Positions 28,401 through 41,800 of a stretch of DNA of 64,000 nt are shown piece by piece. The stretch spans positions 25,306,173 through 25,370,172 of the forward strand of contig NC_046293.1 of assembly GCF_004115265.2 (NCBI RefSeq), written 5' to 3'. The notes below the pieces were generated by a model. That model worked only from the letters and a program-made list of their open reading frames with translations. It had not been told where the DNA came from and made no database searches. The translations under genes were made by a program, and so were the position numbers. How positions within the stretch are numbered: position 1 is the first letter of the stretch; every line of letters starts with the position of its first letter. Source of the stretch: Rhinolophus ferrumequinum. Taxonomy: Eukaryota > Chordata > Mammalia > Chiroptera > Rhinolophidae.

Positions 28401-29754
28401 AGAAAGAGTGAATTAAAACAGGTCATAGGCAAAATGGTTGAATTGGGAAACAGGACAAAGTCTGAGCATATTTATAGAGTATTTCGAGAAGGGGGAAAAG
28501 AAACAATGAAAAAACTAACATTTAAAATTATAATTCCAGAAAAATTCTGGAAATATGAGGAGATCCGTGTTTACACATTGTATGAATCCACTAAGTACTT
28601 TGTAAAACTTCCTCTAAACTGTAAATTCTGGCACATATTTTACTAAAACTATTAAATTTAAAGTAGAAAGAAAAAAAGCCCTTAGGCAAAAATATTAGTT
28701 AAGTTACAAGGGCAAATGAATTAGACTTATGTCAGAATTCTTAAAAAGCAATATTCCAAATAAGGCAATAGTGGAGTAGCATTTTCAAGAAATTTAAAGA
28801 AAGTGAGAACCTAGAATTTAATACACACGTAACGTGCCCTTCTTATAACACAACTTTAGTAAAACAATTTTATATTGGGAAAAATTTTATAGAGTATATC
28901 ATGATTCATGGTTTTTAGATATTAAGTTATTAATTAATTTTTATAGCTTTATATGTAAAACTAGATTTACTATAGAGTGTGAAAAGCAAAAAGCAAAATT
29001 ACATTTTTGAATGAGATCTTGTTTGTAAAATATATATGCCTTCAGAAAAGAGATTTTTTAAATTACAAGAAAATGTACATACATTTAATTTTAAGATGAG
29101 TGGTTTTAAAGATTTCCTTCTCTATGCTTTTGTTTATTTTGCACATTTTCTACAATACTAGGTGCTATGGTCTGAATATTTGTATCTTCACAAAATTTAT
29201 GTGTTGAAATCCTAATGCCCAAACATGATGGTGTTGGGAAGTTGGACCTTTGGGAGGTGATTAGGGCAGAGCCCTCAAGAATGAGATCAATGCCTTTATA
29301 AAAGATGCTCAAGAGAGCGCTCTTGTCCCTTCCACCATGTGAGGATAGAAGAAGTCTGAGACCCAAAAATAGGACTTCAACCTGATCTTGCTAGCACCCT
29401 GATTGCAGACTTTCAGCCTCCAGAACTGTGAGAAATAAATTTCTGTTGTTTATACGCTACCCAGTTGGTAGTATTTTGTTATAGCTGTCCGAATGGATTA
29501 AGACAATAGATACAATTTTAATATTAAGAAAAAAATCTTAATTATTAGATTAATTTTACATATGATCATAAATTTCCATATTTATATGTACTTGTGTTAA
29601 AAATAAAGAGAAAATATCCAGCAGTTATCAACTGAAACAATTTTGGTGTGAAATTCTGGGATTTCTGGTCTGAAAATCCTTGTGAAAATATAAGATCCAT
29701 TAATAGATTATAACTTTACACAGTATCCAAGCATATCCTTCAACACAGAGATTT

Positions 29755-29851
<97 letters not shown>

Positions 29852-32800
29852 TACATCTATGATTTTTAAAACCACATTGTTATATTATCCCTAACTCATT
29901 ATAATTATCTACAGAATTCTATGTTGTTATGAGTGCTGGGTCATCCAAGAGAAATATATATATATATATAGAACCCATGAAAGAACAAATAAAGAGAATA
30001 TTTGTTATTTTCAATATGTTTCATCTCAAATAAAAAATATCATCTGAAGGGTTGGACTTGTAGGAGTACAGATAAAAATGAGGAACATGAGGAAATCAGA
30101 GAACTTACACTTTCAGCTGACAGCTCTTCTTCCGATTTCAGTAGAACACTTTTATCCACAGCCCGGAGTGCACAGAACGAATCAGGGGCTGCCTGAAGAT
30201 AGAGGCTAGTAGTGGATCCAGGTAGTCCCTGCTCCTTAGAGAACTTTATGCTAACCTGAAGGTGAGGAAGAAAAGGAACGAGAGTACCATAATTTTATAT
30301 GAAAATAATTTGAATATACTACATCTTTTCCAAATAAATCTTTATAGATTTCTGTACCTCTATTTCTCCTGCTTACTCTCACTCTCAACTCTCCATACAG
30401 GGACAGCCTCCTATCATCTCAGGATTGGCATTACTATCAAAAGTTATTCATTCTGTTTGGGGATCTCTCATCCCCTAACAATTAATTTAGACCAACATTT
30501 GTTGTGAGATTACCATGTTAAGTTTATAGTAGCGAGATAAGGAGAAAACAGGAAGAAAACTTCTCATCCCTCTCACTCAAGACAGGCAAGAAATAAAAGA
30601 AACATCACCTTGTTTTTAAAGCACTTCTCAACCTGGAATTTGACACTGTCAGCTACAATTTCTCCATCGGGATGAAGGGTGTAGACGAGCATGGTGGCCA
30701 CAGGAGCCAGATAAGCACTGACGTTGACTGGGAATGAGAAGTTTCCATTCCACGCTGTGTAAATACAAGACAAGACGTCATCAACAGATACAATGCCCAA
30801 AGTTTCCTGACTCACTGGGTACATTTACATACAAGAGCATGGCTTATGGATAGAAAGAGCAAATTGAGCTTTATTTTAAAGGCAGAGAAGTGAAATAATG
30901 AGAACTGTATATACAAATAAAGAAGACTGCATAATTTAGGCAATTTGGGTTTTGGACATCACTTTTCTATAATGGACTTGCTAACCTGGCAATAATAGGA
31001 ACAGATTGAAATCTCCTTCATCAACATAGCAGGCTGCCTTAGGCCATCCATGCTAACTATTGCCCTCTATCAACAAATCGTAATATTAAGCACTGTTTTA
31101 ACCTAACTGAGGACTCTACCACTACAATGTTTCCTTAAAAAGAAAGAAAAATGCAGGTAGCAGACATATTAAAAATTAAATGTATTATATATACCTTCGT
31201 TTCTGATTTCCTTCTGTCCACTGAGGAAGATAGTTCCTTTGGCCATCATCTGTGCAGAACAAAAACAACACAATATGTGAAATTATATCATTTAATATGA
31301 TAATATATTATTTTTAGATAATAAATGATGTAATGATAATTGTATTCTGTAAGATAAGGTATTTTCCATGAACAAATATTAAAAATGGACTTTGCACAAC
31401 TTGCAAAAAAACAGAGAACATGACGACAATTGATTGAGAGCCTATTATGTGTTAGAAACTTGGTGAATAATATGCAATGTACCATGCAAGGGGGTGCATA
31501 AAGCTCTGAAATTGTTTAGACTGTCTGGCTTTGAATAAGCCAAGTCATTTCACCTTCTTTGCCTCTGTTCCCTTATTGGTAAAAATGGAGATATCCATAA
31601 GGCTGATTAGTGAGTTAACACATATAAAGCCCCAGGAGGTAAGTCTTATTATTTCAAATTACATATATACAGTAGAAAAAGCTAAGGCTTAGAGAGTTTA
31701 AACAATTTCTCCAAGGTCAACTAACTTGCATGGTGAATAGGAGAGGGGGGAGAATTTCAATTAAGAGTCTTAATTTCGAAGTCTGTAGATTTTCACCTTT
31801 CCATATGCCTTATAGAGGCAAAATGGACAAATATGGAAGCAGAACTAAAAGGGCGAATTCCTTTTATTGCTTATCAAAATCAAGTTTCTATTTTAGTCTC
31901 TGGTATCTGCCTAATATTTTATTCTCATGAAGGGTCATAAATACTTGATATGAGTTATAACTGAATGCTTAAAATAGACTCTGAGGAGTAAGTTTTTCAA
32001 TGTTAGGGAGACTGAAATTGCCTTGGAACTTTTTATGTGTCCATTTATTTGCTTCTGTGTTCGTTTTTAGTGGTACCTATAGTATTCACCAGCAAAGGGA
32101 AGTTGCCTCACTCAGATGAAGACACATGACTGTTGTACACATTCTAAGCTGTATTGTGAAGCAGATGAGATCTAAGAATCTACCAGCTGAGACTTACCAA
32201 ATAAAAGAAGTTTATATTTGAATCATCACTATATGCTTCACTGTTTAGTGAGTAATGCACAGTAACAATTTTCTGTTGATCACATCTAAGTTGCTTTGGT
32301 TCAGGAACAATCTTCAGGAAACTGTTAGTTCGGGAGTAAAAGCGTGGGACTGAGAACTGGTCATCCCTATACTCAGGCGTCAACCAGCTGGGAAGATAGC
32401 AGCTCTTATGGTAAATATATGTGGCCTGATAAAAGAAAACAAAGGATCCCAGATAAGAAAAAACTGAAGGAGTTTTAAAAGGACTTCTTTAAGAAAAAAA
32501 AGAACAAAAAAATAAAAAATATGAATAAGAAAAAAAAAGGAAAATATCTCCAAGAAAAAAAAAATCTTCACTGCCAAAGACAAATACATAATAAAAGCAG
32601 TGGATCAACCAATACTTAAGCTAATGCAAAAGTTAAAAGACAAAAGTAGAAAGATCATGTGTAATTACAACAGTAAATTAAAGGCTATGCACAAACACAT
32701 ACACACATAAGAAGTAAAAAATAATGACAAAAACAAAAACGTGGAGTAAACAAAAACGTGGAGTAAAAATGGTAGTGATTTTAGAATGTGTTCAAACTTA

Positions 32801-35800
32801 AGTGACCATTAACTTAAAATAGACTGTCATAAACATAGCTTGGTATATGTGAAGCACATGGTAACGCAAACCAAAAATACAAGAGATATACAAGGAATAA
32901 AGAGCAAGGAATCCAAACACAACACGACAGAAAGTGATCAACATATAAAAGTCGAGATAGCAAAAGAATAAGAAAGGAACAGAGAAGAACTACAAAAGCA
33001 ATCAGAAAACAATTAATAAAATGGGAATCTAAAAAACAAAATAAACACATAAACAAAACAGAAAAAACTCAAAGATACAGAGAACAAACTGATAGTTGCC
33101 AGATGGGAGAAGGGTTGCTGGGCTGGATGAAAAAAGGTGAAGGGATTTAGAAGTGCAAATTGGTACTTACCAAATAGTCACAGGGATGTAAAGTACAGCT
33201 TAAGGAATAGAGTCAATAAGATTGTAATAACTATCTATGGTGTCAGGTGCAAGACTTATTGGAGGGATCACTTTGTAAGTTCTATAAATGTCTAACCACT
33301 ACGTTGTACACCAGAAACTAATATAATGTTGAATGTCAGGTGTAATTGAAAAACAAGAATCTTAGCACTGTAAAGATCTTTCAAGGACAGTAGTTATTAC
33401 GGAATGGAAGGCTTCTTATGTCTGCAAAGTAGAGAGGAATCTTAGCTTGAGGCTGACTTTCAACTGTAAGTTATTGGAAGTAAAATAATAATAGCACTAG
33501 CTCCTCTTTTTGTATACAAAACATGACCATGAATGTATATCTATGTCATTAGGCTTACAATGAATTGTTTATTTTTACTTTGTAATTGAAGTCAGAGAAT
33601 AGCCTTAGGCCCTGTGGGTTTCTGCTATATTTGAAAATGGATAAATTGTTTAACTGCAAAATTCTGTTTAGAAAGCAGAAAAATAGAAATCATAGTATCC
33701 CCCCATCTATGCATAAAATGATTAAATGAAAAAATCAAATCATCTTCATGAGCTACTTTCCTTCGTTTCTCAAAGGAAAATATTGGTTGTTAGAGAATTT
33801 ACCACAATTATAATAAGCTATTATCTTGTCCTCTTGTCCCCAGGTTGCCCATAAAACATGACCATTGAATATGATTCTCATGTATTATTTAATGAAAAAG
33901 AAAACATAAAATACCTTAAATTTTAAAAGTTTGTTAAAATTCTCAATACAAGCTAGTTTTTTAAAGAGATTCCTAACATTCAAATCCTCTTTGGGATGTC
34001 TTACTTTAAGGGTGAACTCTGGATCATATATATCTGAAGTGTCAATGGATAACTGAGCTTCACCATTCTCATCTGTGGTGTAATTTCCTATAAATTTGTC
34101 ATTGAGCTCCAATTGCAATAACTTGTTCACCATAGGTTCATCATTAGGACCGGAAAATTTAAGCTGTTAAAAAAAAAGAAGAATTAATTTTTAACATTCA
34201 AAATGTCATATTTATACAGAAAACAAATTTTCTATTCATAAATGTGGTCATTTATTTGTAATTGTCTTAAATTCCAATAGACAGAAAGATGTTTTATTAA
34301 ATAAATATATAATATGGAAACAGCTATAATTCTATCTTTCAGCCTAGGACTTTTTCCAGAATATCAGATGCAGTAATGTTGCAAATGTGTTATGAAAAAT
34401 GTTCTCAGAAATTTCCAAAGGTCAATCTATGATCCAAGAAAATGAAATGAGAACATATACTTTTTTTTTTGTTGAACATATACTTTTAAGTCAAACTTAC
34501 AGTTCCAAAATAAGGAATTCCTCTTCTATAGAAAGTGTCCATGTTCTCAAAGTTCACACTCCCAAGCAATTGAGTGGTGGTAATAGAAGCCTTTTTACTA
34601 ATCTGCACACCTGTAAGAAATGAAAAACAGTGTCAGGGAAGATCAATCATTTGATCAAGAATTTTAAAAGAACAAATAGCTTAGGTTACATGTGCAAACA
34701 TCTGTGCACAGGATTATGTTCTTGTTCTACATTGAAAGGGAACTGGGGATGCTTTAGAGTGTGTTAGAGAGTACTGTATATCAATCTGGTTATAGCATAC
34801 ATCAAACTGAATACTGTAATTAATATAAAAATGTTTGAATCAGAAGCAGGAGAAAACACTTTTAATTTCCTTCCTCTTACCATTCTATTCAGTTCTAGCT
34901 TGTTATTCTCTTTATGATAGGGAATGTCAGAGACATGTCAAGAATAAGGCTTTTATTTTCTGAAATCTTTCTTTAGCCTGCAAGGTAACTGTTTGTAGAC
35001 TTTTACCAGATTTGAAAGGTATCGTAAAGTAAATAGAAATGGATTGTGATATCACTACTGTGGTGAACAATTATTGATCTATAGTTGGTGAGTACTGCTA
35101 GCTCAATAAACTTCTCCCCGGTGAGCTGCATGTGTCCCCAGACTGCCCATAAAACATGACCATTACCTGTCCCAGTTTCTGTAGCAGTTACAGTGATAAG
35201 AAATGACATGTAAAGTCCAGAACGGTGGAGTTGGAAGACTTTTGTGTTTACAGTTTGAGAAACACAACCATTTTCCAACTGAAAAAGAAAGTATAAAAAA
35301 GTTAGGGATTCAAAAGTCTTAACAGAATATGGAGTTTCATTTAGCATGGATGTATAACTCCGCTGCTGCCCCATGGCTGCATCTCACAAAATTGTTGAAA
35401 TGATCAAAGAATTACAAAAGAAGTAGAGAGGAGGAGTTTTCAACAGCAGTTAAAACAAAGTAAAGATATAATCTATATTATTCTCCTGCAAACAATGTGG
35501 TTGGGAAGAAATTAAAAGATAAAAATGGAACTGAATGATATTTTAAGAATAAAAAATTAAAATAATCTTGAGAGGCACTAAGAACAGATGGAACAGAAGC
35601 ACTCCTCAAATACGTAACACTAAAGCACAATTTAAGGTCAACTGTTCTTTTAAAATAAGGAAAAATCTGCAGATAATCTTTCATCAGTGATATAAGTCAT
35701 TAGAAAAATACAGATTTAGTTATATTTTAAAATAAAAAGTGTTTATTAATTCAATATTTAAAATGCTAGAGGGCTACATCAATTCATTTGCTCCTCCTCA

Positions 35801-38800
35801 AAACTATTATATGAGCTCGATGCTGTTATCATCTCCACAGTGAGAAGGTTCGGGAGCTCAGCACGCGTTCTGATTTCAGAGTATATGCTCCTCTGAACCA
35901 TTAACTATAATATCATCATCAACAACAGAAAACACAACTTTAGTGATATTTTATCTAATAGATATTTGATAATTATCTAGTGGCAATTATGTAACAATAA
36001 TACAATCAAATTAAAAGGAAATAATGAAAAATAATCAGAAGAACCTTAATTGCTTTGAAATTAAGAGAAAAAAATATTTTTCAGTAATCCCTGAGTCAGA
36101 GAGAAAATATAAGGTAAATCAATAAGAATCTAGACATTAATGTCAAGGAAAAAACGCTTTGCATCAAAATCTATGGTTTTAAGATACAGTTGAAGGAAAA
36201 TGTAAAACTGAAGGTGTTTTTTACATAAAGAAGCAACTAACCTTTTTTTAAAACTAACAAAATTAACTAAAATTTTAGGGAAAAGAATTAATAAGATGAA
36301 AACTGAAATAAATTATTTAGGAACACAGAAATAATATTAACAAGAAAATAATAAAAACAAAAGTCAGAGTAAGACCCAATAACACAGATGAATTTTTTAT
36401 GAGCATTTTTTAAAATAAACAGGGGAGCAAAACTGTACAAGATTAGGTGCTAACACAGCTGAATATCCCTCTGGAAGAAAACAAAATTCCTTATCTTAGA
36501 ACAATAAAAAGCTATTTTATGTTGATCAGAGAAATTTTTAAAATCTTAAAAGCATATTTAGCCACATGTACGGCACAGTGGCAGGTGAGACATTTTTCTA
36601 AAGCTGAGAACCCATAAACATTAGGAACTTTAGTATTTCAAAAATATCACAATGGAAGTCAATATTTAAACAACAGACTTGAACAACAATATTTGCTTAG
36701 GGCTAGAGGACAATATTTATAATAAAATAAAGTTTCAATTTCACATAAACAGGAAAAACAAGAATAAATAAGAGTTCTCAAATGAACAAACTCAAACTGA
36801 CAACAAAAATATTTAAACACAATAAATTTGTGTCTATAAAAATGATAAAATTTTAAAACTCCTATATATTGCTGATGCTAATTTGGAAAGCATTATGTAT
36901 TCATATAATTATTGACAAGATTTTGAATTCTTAAAAAATTTTTTGGACAAAATGCTAATATTTTTTAAATTAAAATTATATATGATGCTATCTATCTAGC
37001 TATCTTCTATATATCATCTATCTACTTTGATTCAGAAAACAAACTCTAAGTAACCTATATTAAATAAATAAAACCTCTCATATAAGAAGACAGTTTTAGC
37101 AGATTGTTTAAAATATAAACTGTGTGGTGTATACCAATGTCACTATTGAAGTCCAAAGGTGATCCTCAGAGAGATGGATAGAGTTGTTCACTTAAGGTTA
37201 AAACGTTACAGATCGAGAAAGCAAAGTGACAGCTTCAAAAACGATCTTCTAATTTTAAGTAATAAAAATTGATACTCTGAATTGCAGATGTTTGCAAATG
37301 ATCTTTTTTCATAAGGGCAGTTCTAGGTTGCATGGAGAATACTATGAGGGATTCATTTATTTAAAGGATGATTAATGATTCCCCAAAGAAAGATCAAGCG
37401 AGGTCATCTAGACAGAATATAAAACAAGGAAGCCAATAAAATCTTTTGATTCTAAAATTGTATTAATCTATATGTGGATAACAATTTACATGGCCTAAAG
37501 AATAAGAGACTATCATTAAACATCTTGTCTCCTCATTCTTTATCTAGCTGCAACCTCCATTATCCACAAAATGAAATGTTGTTAATTCCATTTTATAAAT
37601 GCAAAGAAAGAATAATAATGAAAATGCAGAAAAACATGTGTTTTTGAATAAAAATCATGATCTGTACCTGTGCAATGAATTGTTCACATATTTCATTGTT
37701 GTCAGTCTGACAATTGCCAGAGTAATAATATTCTCTGCACACCCGGATTTGGGCTTTCCCTTGCACAGGCTGGCCAAAGGTGTACCTAGTAGGAGAGTGT
37801 ACTAGTAATTATAGATGAATAAAACCATGGTAATATTTTATAGTCTTCTTCAGAAATTATATATGAAATCTCTAAACTATGACTACCCCAATGACCAAAT
37901 TCCATTAGGAATCCTCACTTACTGGTGCTATCGTCCCCACAGAATTTAGGATAAATTAGGCATTTAGATCTGTTAGGAGGATTCAGTTGCTTTTTAAAAA
38001 TCAAATTCAAAGGGGTGGCCGGTTAGCTCAGTTGGTTAGAGTGCTGTACTCTTAACAACAAGGTTGCCGGTTCGATCCCCACATGGGCCACTGTGAGCTG
38101 TGCCCTCCACAACTAGATTGAAACAACTACTTGACTTGGAGCTGATGGGTTCTGGAAAAACACACTTAAAATAAAAAGTTTTAAAAAAATCAAATTCAAG
38201 GTAGTTAGACTCTCAATATCTCAGTGACTAGGATTTAATGATTAAATTGAGTTTTTAAAATTATATTTTAATCTGATAGAAATATAAAAATTGTTTGCAG
38301 CACTTTTTTCATTAGCAAAAATATGTATATAAGTAAAACTAGGATTATTCAGGATCTTGAAATACTGCTTGATCAATATTTTAAACAATTCTCGTATTAT
38401 CACTCAATAACTAGAAAAAGTATAGAGATTGGCATAAACTAAATGTGCTTTGATAAAAAGCATAATGTCTTATGGGATAAGGTTAAATAAGTATCTCATT
38501 GTCTCTAAAAACTACAATACAGGTTTTTAAAGATTCGGTGATAGGCAAATACAGTTTGAGTTGATTTGAGTTTTTTGTTACTTGAGAGTTCTGTCCAGTA
38601 AGATTTAGAAAAACAGATAACAAATGTGAAATTAGTACATAGCAAAATTCAATATAATTAAATTGAACAATTATAATACTTATTTCCTAAATGTTGGACA
38701 CTAGTATATATCTGCTGTTTACATACATTATCTTATTTATTTTTCTCCAGTGACCCTGAGATGTAGGTATATTATTTCATTTTATAGATTAGTAAACTGA

Positions 38801-41800
38801 AATCAAGTAACTCACTTCTCCACATTGTTAATTAATAGAATTAAAATTTAAACTCAGATCTTCCTCACTCCACAGTCCATGCTCTACAGTAATTGCCATA
38901 TATTAATAAGTATTAGCTATTTTTTATTATTCGAAATTTGAAAAAAACTACAACACTTTAAGAAATGATAAACAGAACTAGAGATACTTCCCCAAAAAGA
39001 CAATCAATCTTTTCAAATCATATAGAAATTCTTTTTAAATTTAAAAGATTAAAATTAATTCACATTAAATTGATAAAATGCCTTTTTCCACCAAGACATT
39101 TTCAAAATTTTCTTTTCTTTTCTTTTCTTTTTTTCTTTTTCTTTTTCTTTTTAGTGAAAATACCCAAGATGATGAAGATTCAATGAGGCAGGTACGTTTG
39201 TACCAGCTGTTGGAAGTGTACATTGGTACAACATATTTCACGAGCAATATGGCAATCAAAAGACTAAAAGAATGTTACACATTTTGTTTTGGTAATTCCA
39301 ATTCTGGAAATCTTTCTTAAGTAATTTTTAATTCAAAAGGTACTTCTTACACACTTATACACAAAGACATATACTATAACATTATTTATTACTAAGAAAA
39401 CAAAATGGAACAGCCTACTTATTATATAATAAAAGAATAGTTAAGTAAATTTAGTATAGCCACATAGAGATTTGTTTATATAGCAAGGAATTGGAATTCA
39501 TGAAAAGGTTGGCAAAATATAAGGACATGTTTTCTTAATTATAGTGGGTAGAAAAGTATGATTGCAATTGTGGAAACTATTCATAAAAAATTAGAAGAAA
39601 ATAAATCCTAATGCTAATGGTTAGTTAGTAGAATTAATTATAGGCAATTTCTTATGTTTTTCAAGTATTTTACCTTGAGAATTCATTACTTCTCTAACAA
39701 TTTTAAGTGTATAAATAATTAAAGTTACATGGTTCATTTTATTTCATTTCTTATTTTCTCTGAGCCTTGTATTGACCTGTGGAGTCAACTCTCCTGAATA
39801 AATACTTACTTAGCACATGTATCCACTTGGAATTCATCATCTAAAATAGTTACTGTTTGTGGTACATTGACCTTAACTTCAAACTTGGGTAACACTGGAA
39901 ACAAAGAGAAATATACTTCAGCCTTCACAATCACTGGTGAGCAAAGCTTATTACAATCTTGTAAATAAGTATGCCTCCAGGCACAACACTTTCCTATGTA
40001 TGCATCTATATAGACCATGTTTCAATTGCCCCAAATTTTGTGTGGCACCAAGAAGTGATGGTGTCTCATTAACGATGCATTATTCCCCTTTCCTGTCTCT
40101 TCCCTATTCTTAGAGCTTCATGTTTTATTTGTTGCAACCCTTTAGATCCTCCTGAGAAGATGGTCTGGATTCTATAAAATGAAATATTTCCTAGGGAGAA
40201 AAGGCAGCAGTCAGAATAAGGATATGGGCAAGGAGTGAGGAGCAAGAAAGGAGAGACAATAAAGCAGAAAAGGCCAAGAAAAGAAGATGGCAGAACACCA
40301 AATCAAGCTTCGTCTACTTTTGCCAAATTCTAACATAAAAGTTGTTTTGTTCATTCCTTTGAACTCTTCATTTTTATAGGATAACCATAAGTAGCAATTG
40401 GTTACCATATCTAATAACAGTAAATTGATGTGTCAATGTCTTTCCCGACTTCCTTTTCACGACAATAGAATAATCTCCAAACATTGGTTCGGAAATTAAT
40501 CGGAATGAGAGTTGGGTAATATTTTGAAAAGAAGTCACATTTTTCCATTGAAAAATCCCATTGTTTTGAGGGTCCTAGAAAATAAAGAGGAAATAAAAGA
40601 GAGGTCATGTAAGAGTATTATTCTTTCCTTCTTTTCATTGGGTACTTCCTGTAGTTATGTGAAGTAAAGAAAGCTCTACCATTTTATCGGATTGAGATCT
40701 CAAATTGTAAAAATAACATAATTTCCTTAGATATTCAAATTCAGTCTTATAGCATATCTTTCTTAAGCCCAAAAGGATAAAAAAAAGTAATGCTTTTGAG
40801 TTTGATCTTTCTGAACCAGAGTTGTATAGTTAAAAAATTTAAAACTTAATGTGCATGCTCCAGAGCAGTGCTCTCTAAAGTATAGTGGACCCACACCAAT
40901 AGATGCACAAGGAGATATTTATTCTAACAAATACTTATAAATATTCTCACAGGAGTTTGTTTGGTCTGTAAGTTAGTCAGGAATTCCACATGCATGCAAG
41001 AGCTGTTAAATAGAAGTTCTACAATAAGAAAGGATTGATAATGTCACCCTTTCTCCTTTATTTGCTTTTAGCATTTTACACATTATGTGAGCATAATGTG
41101 TAATAAATTTATTGATATCATCCAATTGTGATTAAAGAATTCCTGATACAAAGATTTCTACAAAGAAACAAAAACATTATTGTCTACTCACCTTTTTTTC
41201 TTTCCTCTACCATAAAGTCTAGAAGGCTGAATTAATTTTCCAGACTTCTTTTCAGTAAGGATTGCCCATGTGACTGAGTGCTGACCATCTAAATGTGAGT
41301 GGCAGTCACTGGGTAAAAATTCTAAAAAATCAGACTCAGCTGGCATAAAACAACAAATTGAGGAAGGCAAAGAAGTAGAAAGCTGGGTCCTCAGTAACAT
41401 TATGTTGTTACTATCTTAAACCTGAAGTGCCTACACTCAGACATAATGGTTTGTGAAAACAATACATTTTTTACTAATTTAAACTAATATTAGTTAAAGT
41501 TTCTGTTGCTTTCAATGGGACACAACACTAGCTAAATTAGGATGCGAAGATAATACTATTTATAGATTACTAATAATGCAGAAAACATAAAAATGGCTGA
41601 CCTGATATTTATCCTACTAGAAGAATGAGCTATTTGTCTACCATATAACAAAGTCAAAAACATTCAAATTATAAAGACTATTTGAAGTGTGTGTTCACAC
41701 ACATAATCATTAATGATGAACCTAGATCTCAGTGTACTAACCTGCCGAATTAGTTAATAATAATGGTGCATATATTTTATGTAGAGATTTCAATATATAT

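Noticed and set aside
26284-38184. tRNA-like sequences with A and B boxes
   Set aside because: Both lie in tRNA-derived SINEs with A tails and target-site duplications; neither folds as a whole tRNA gene.
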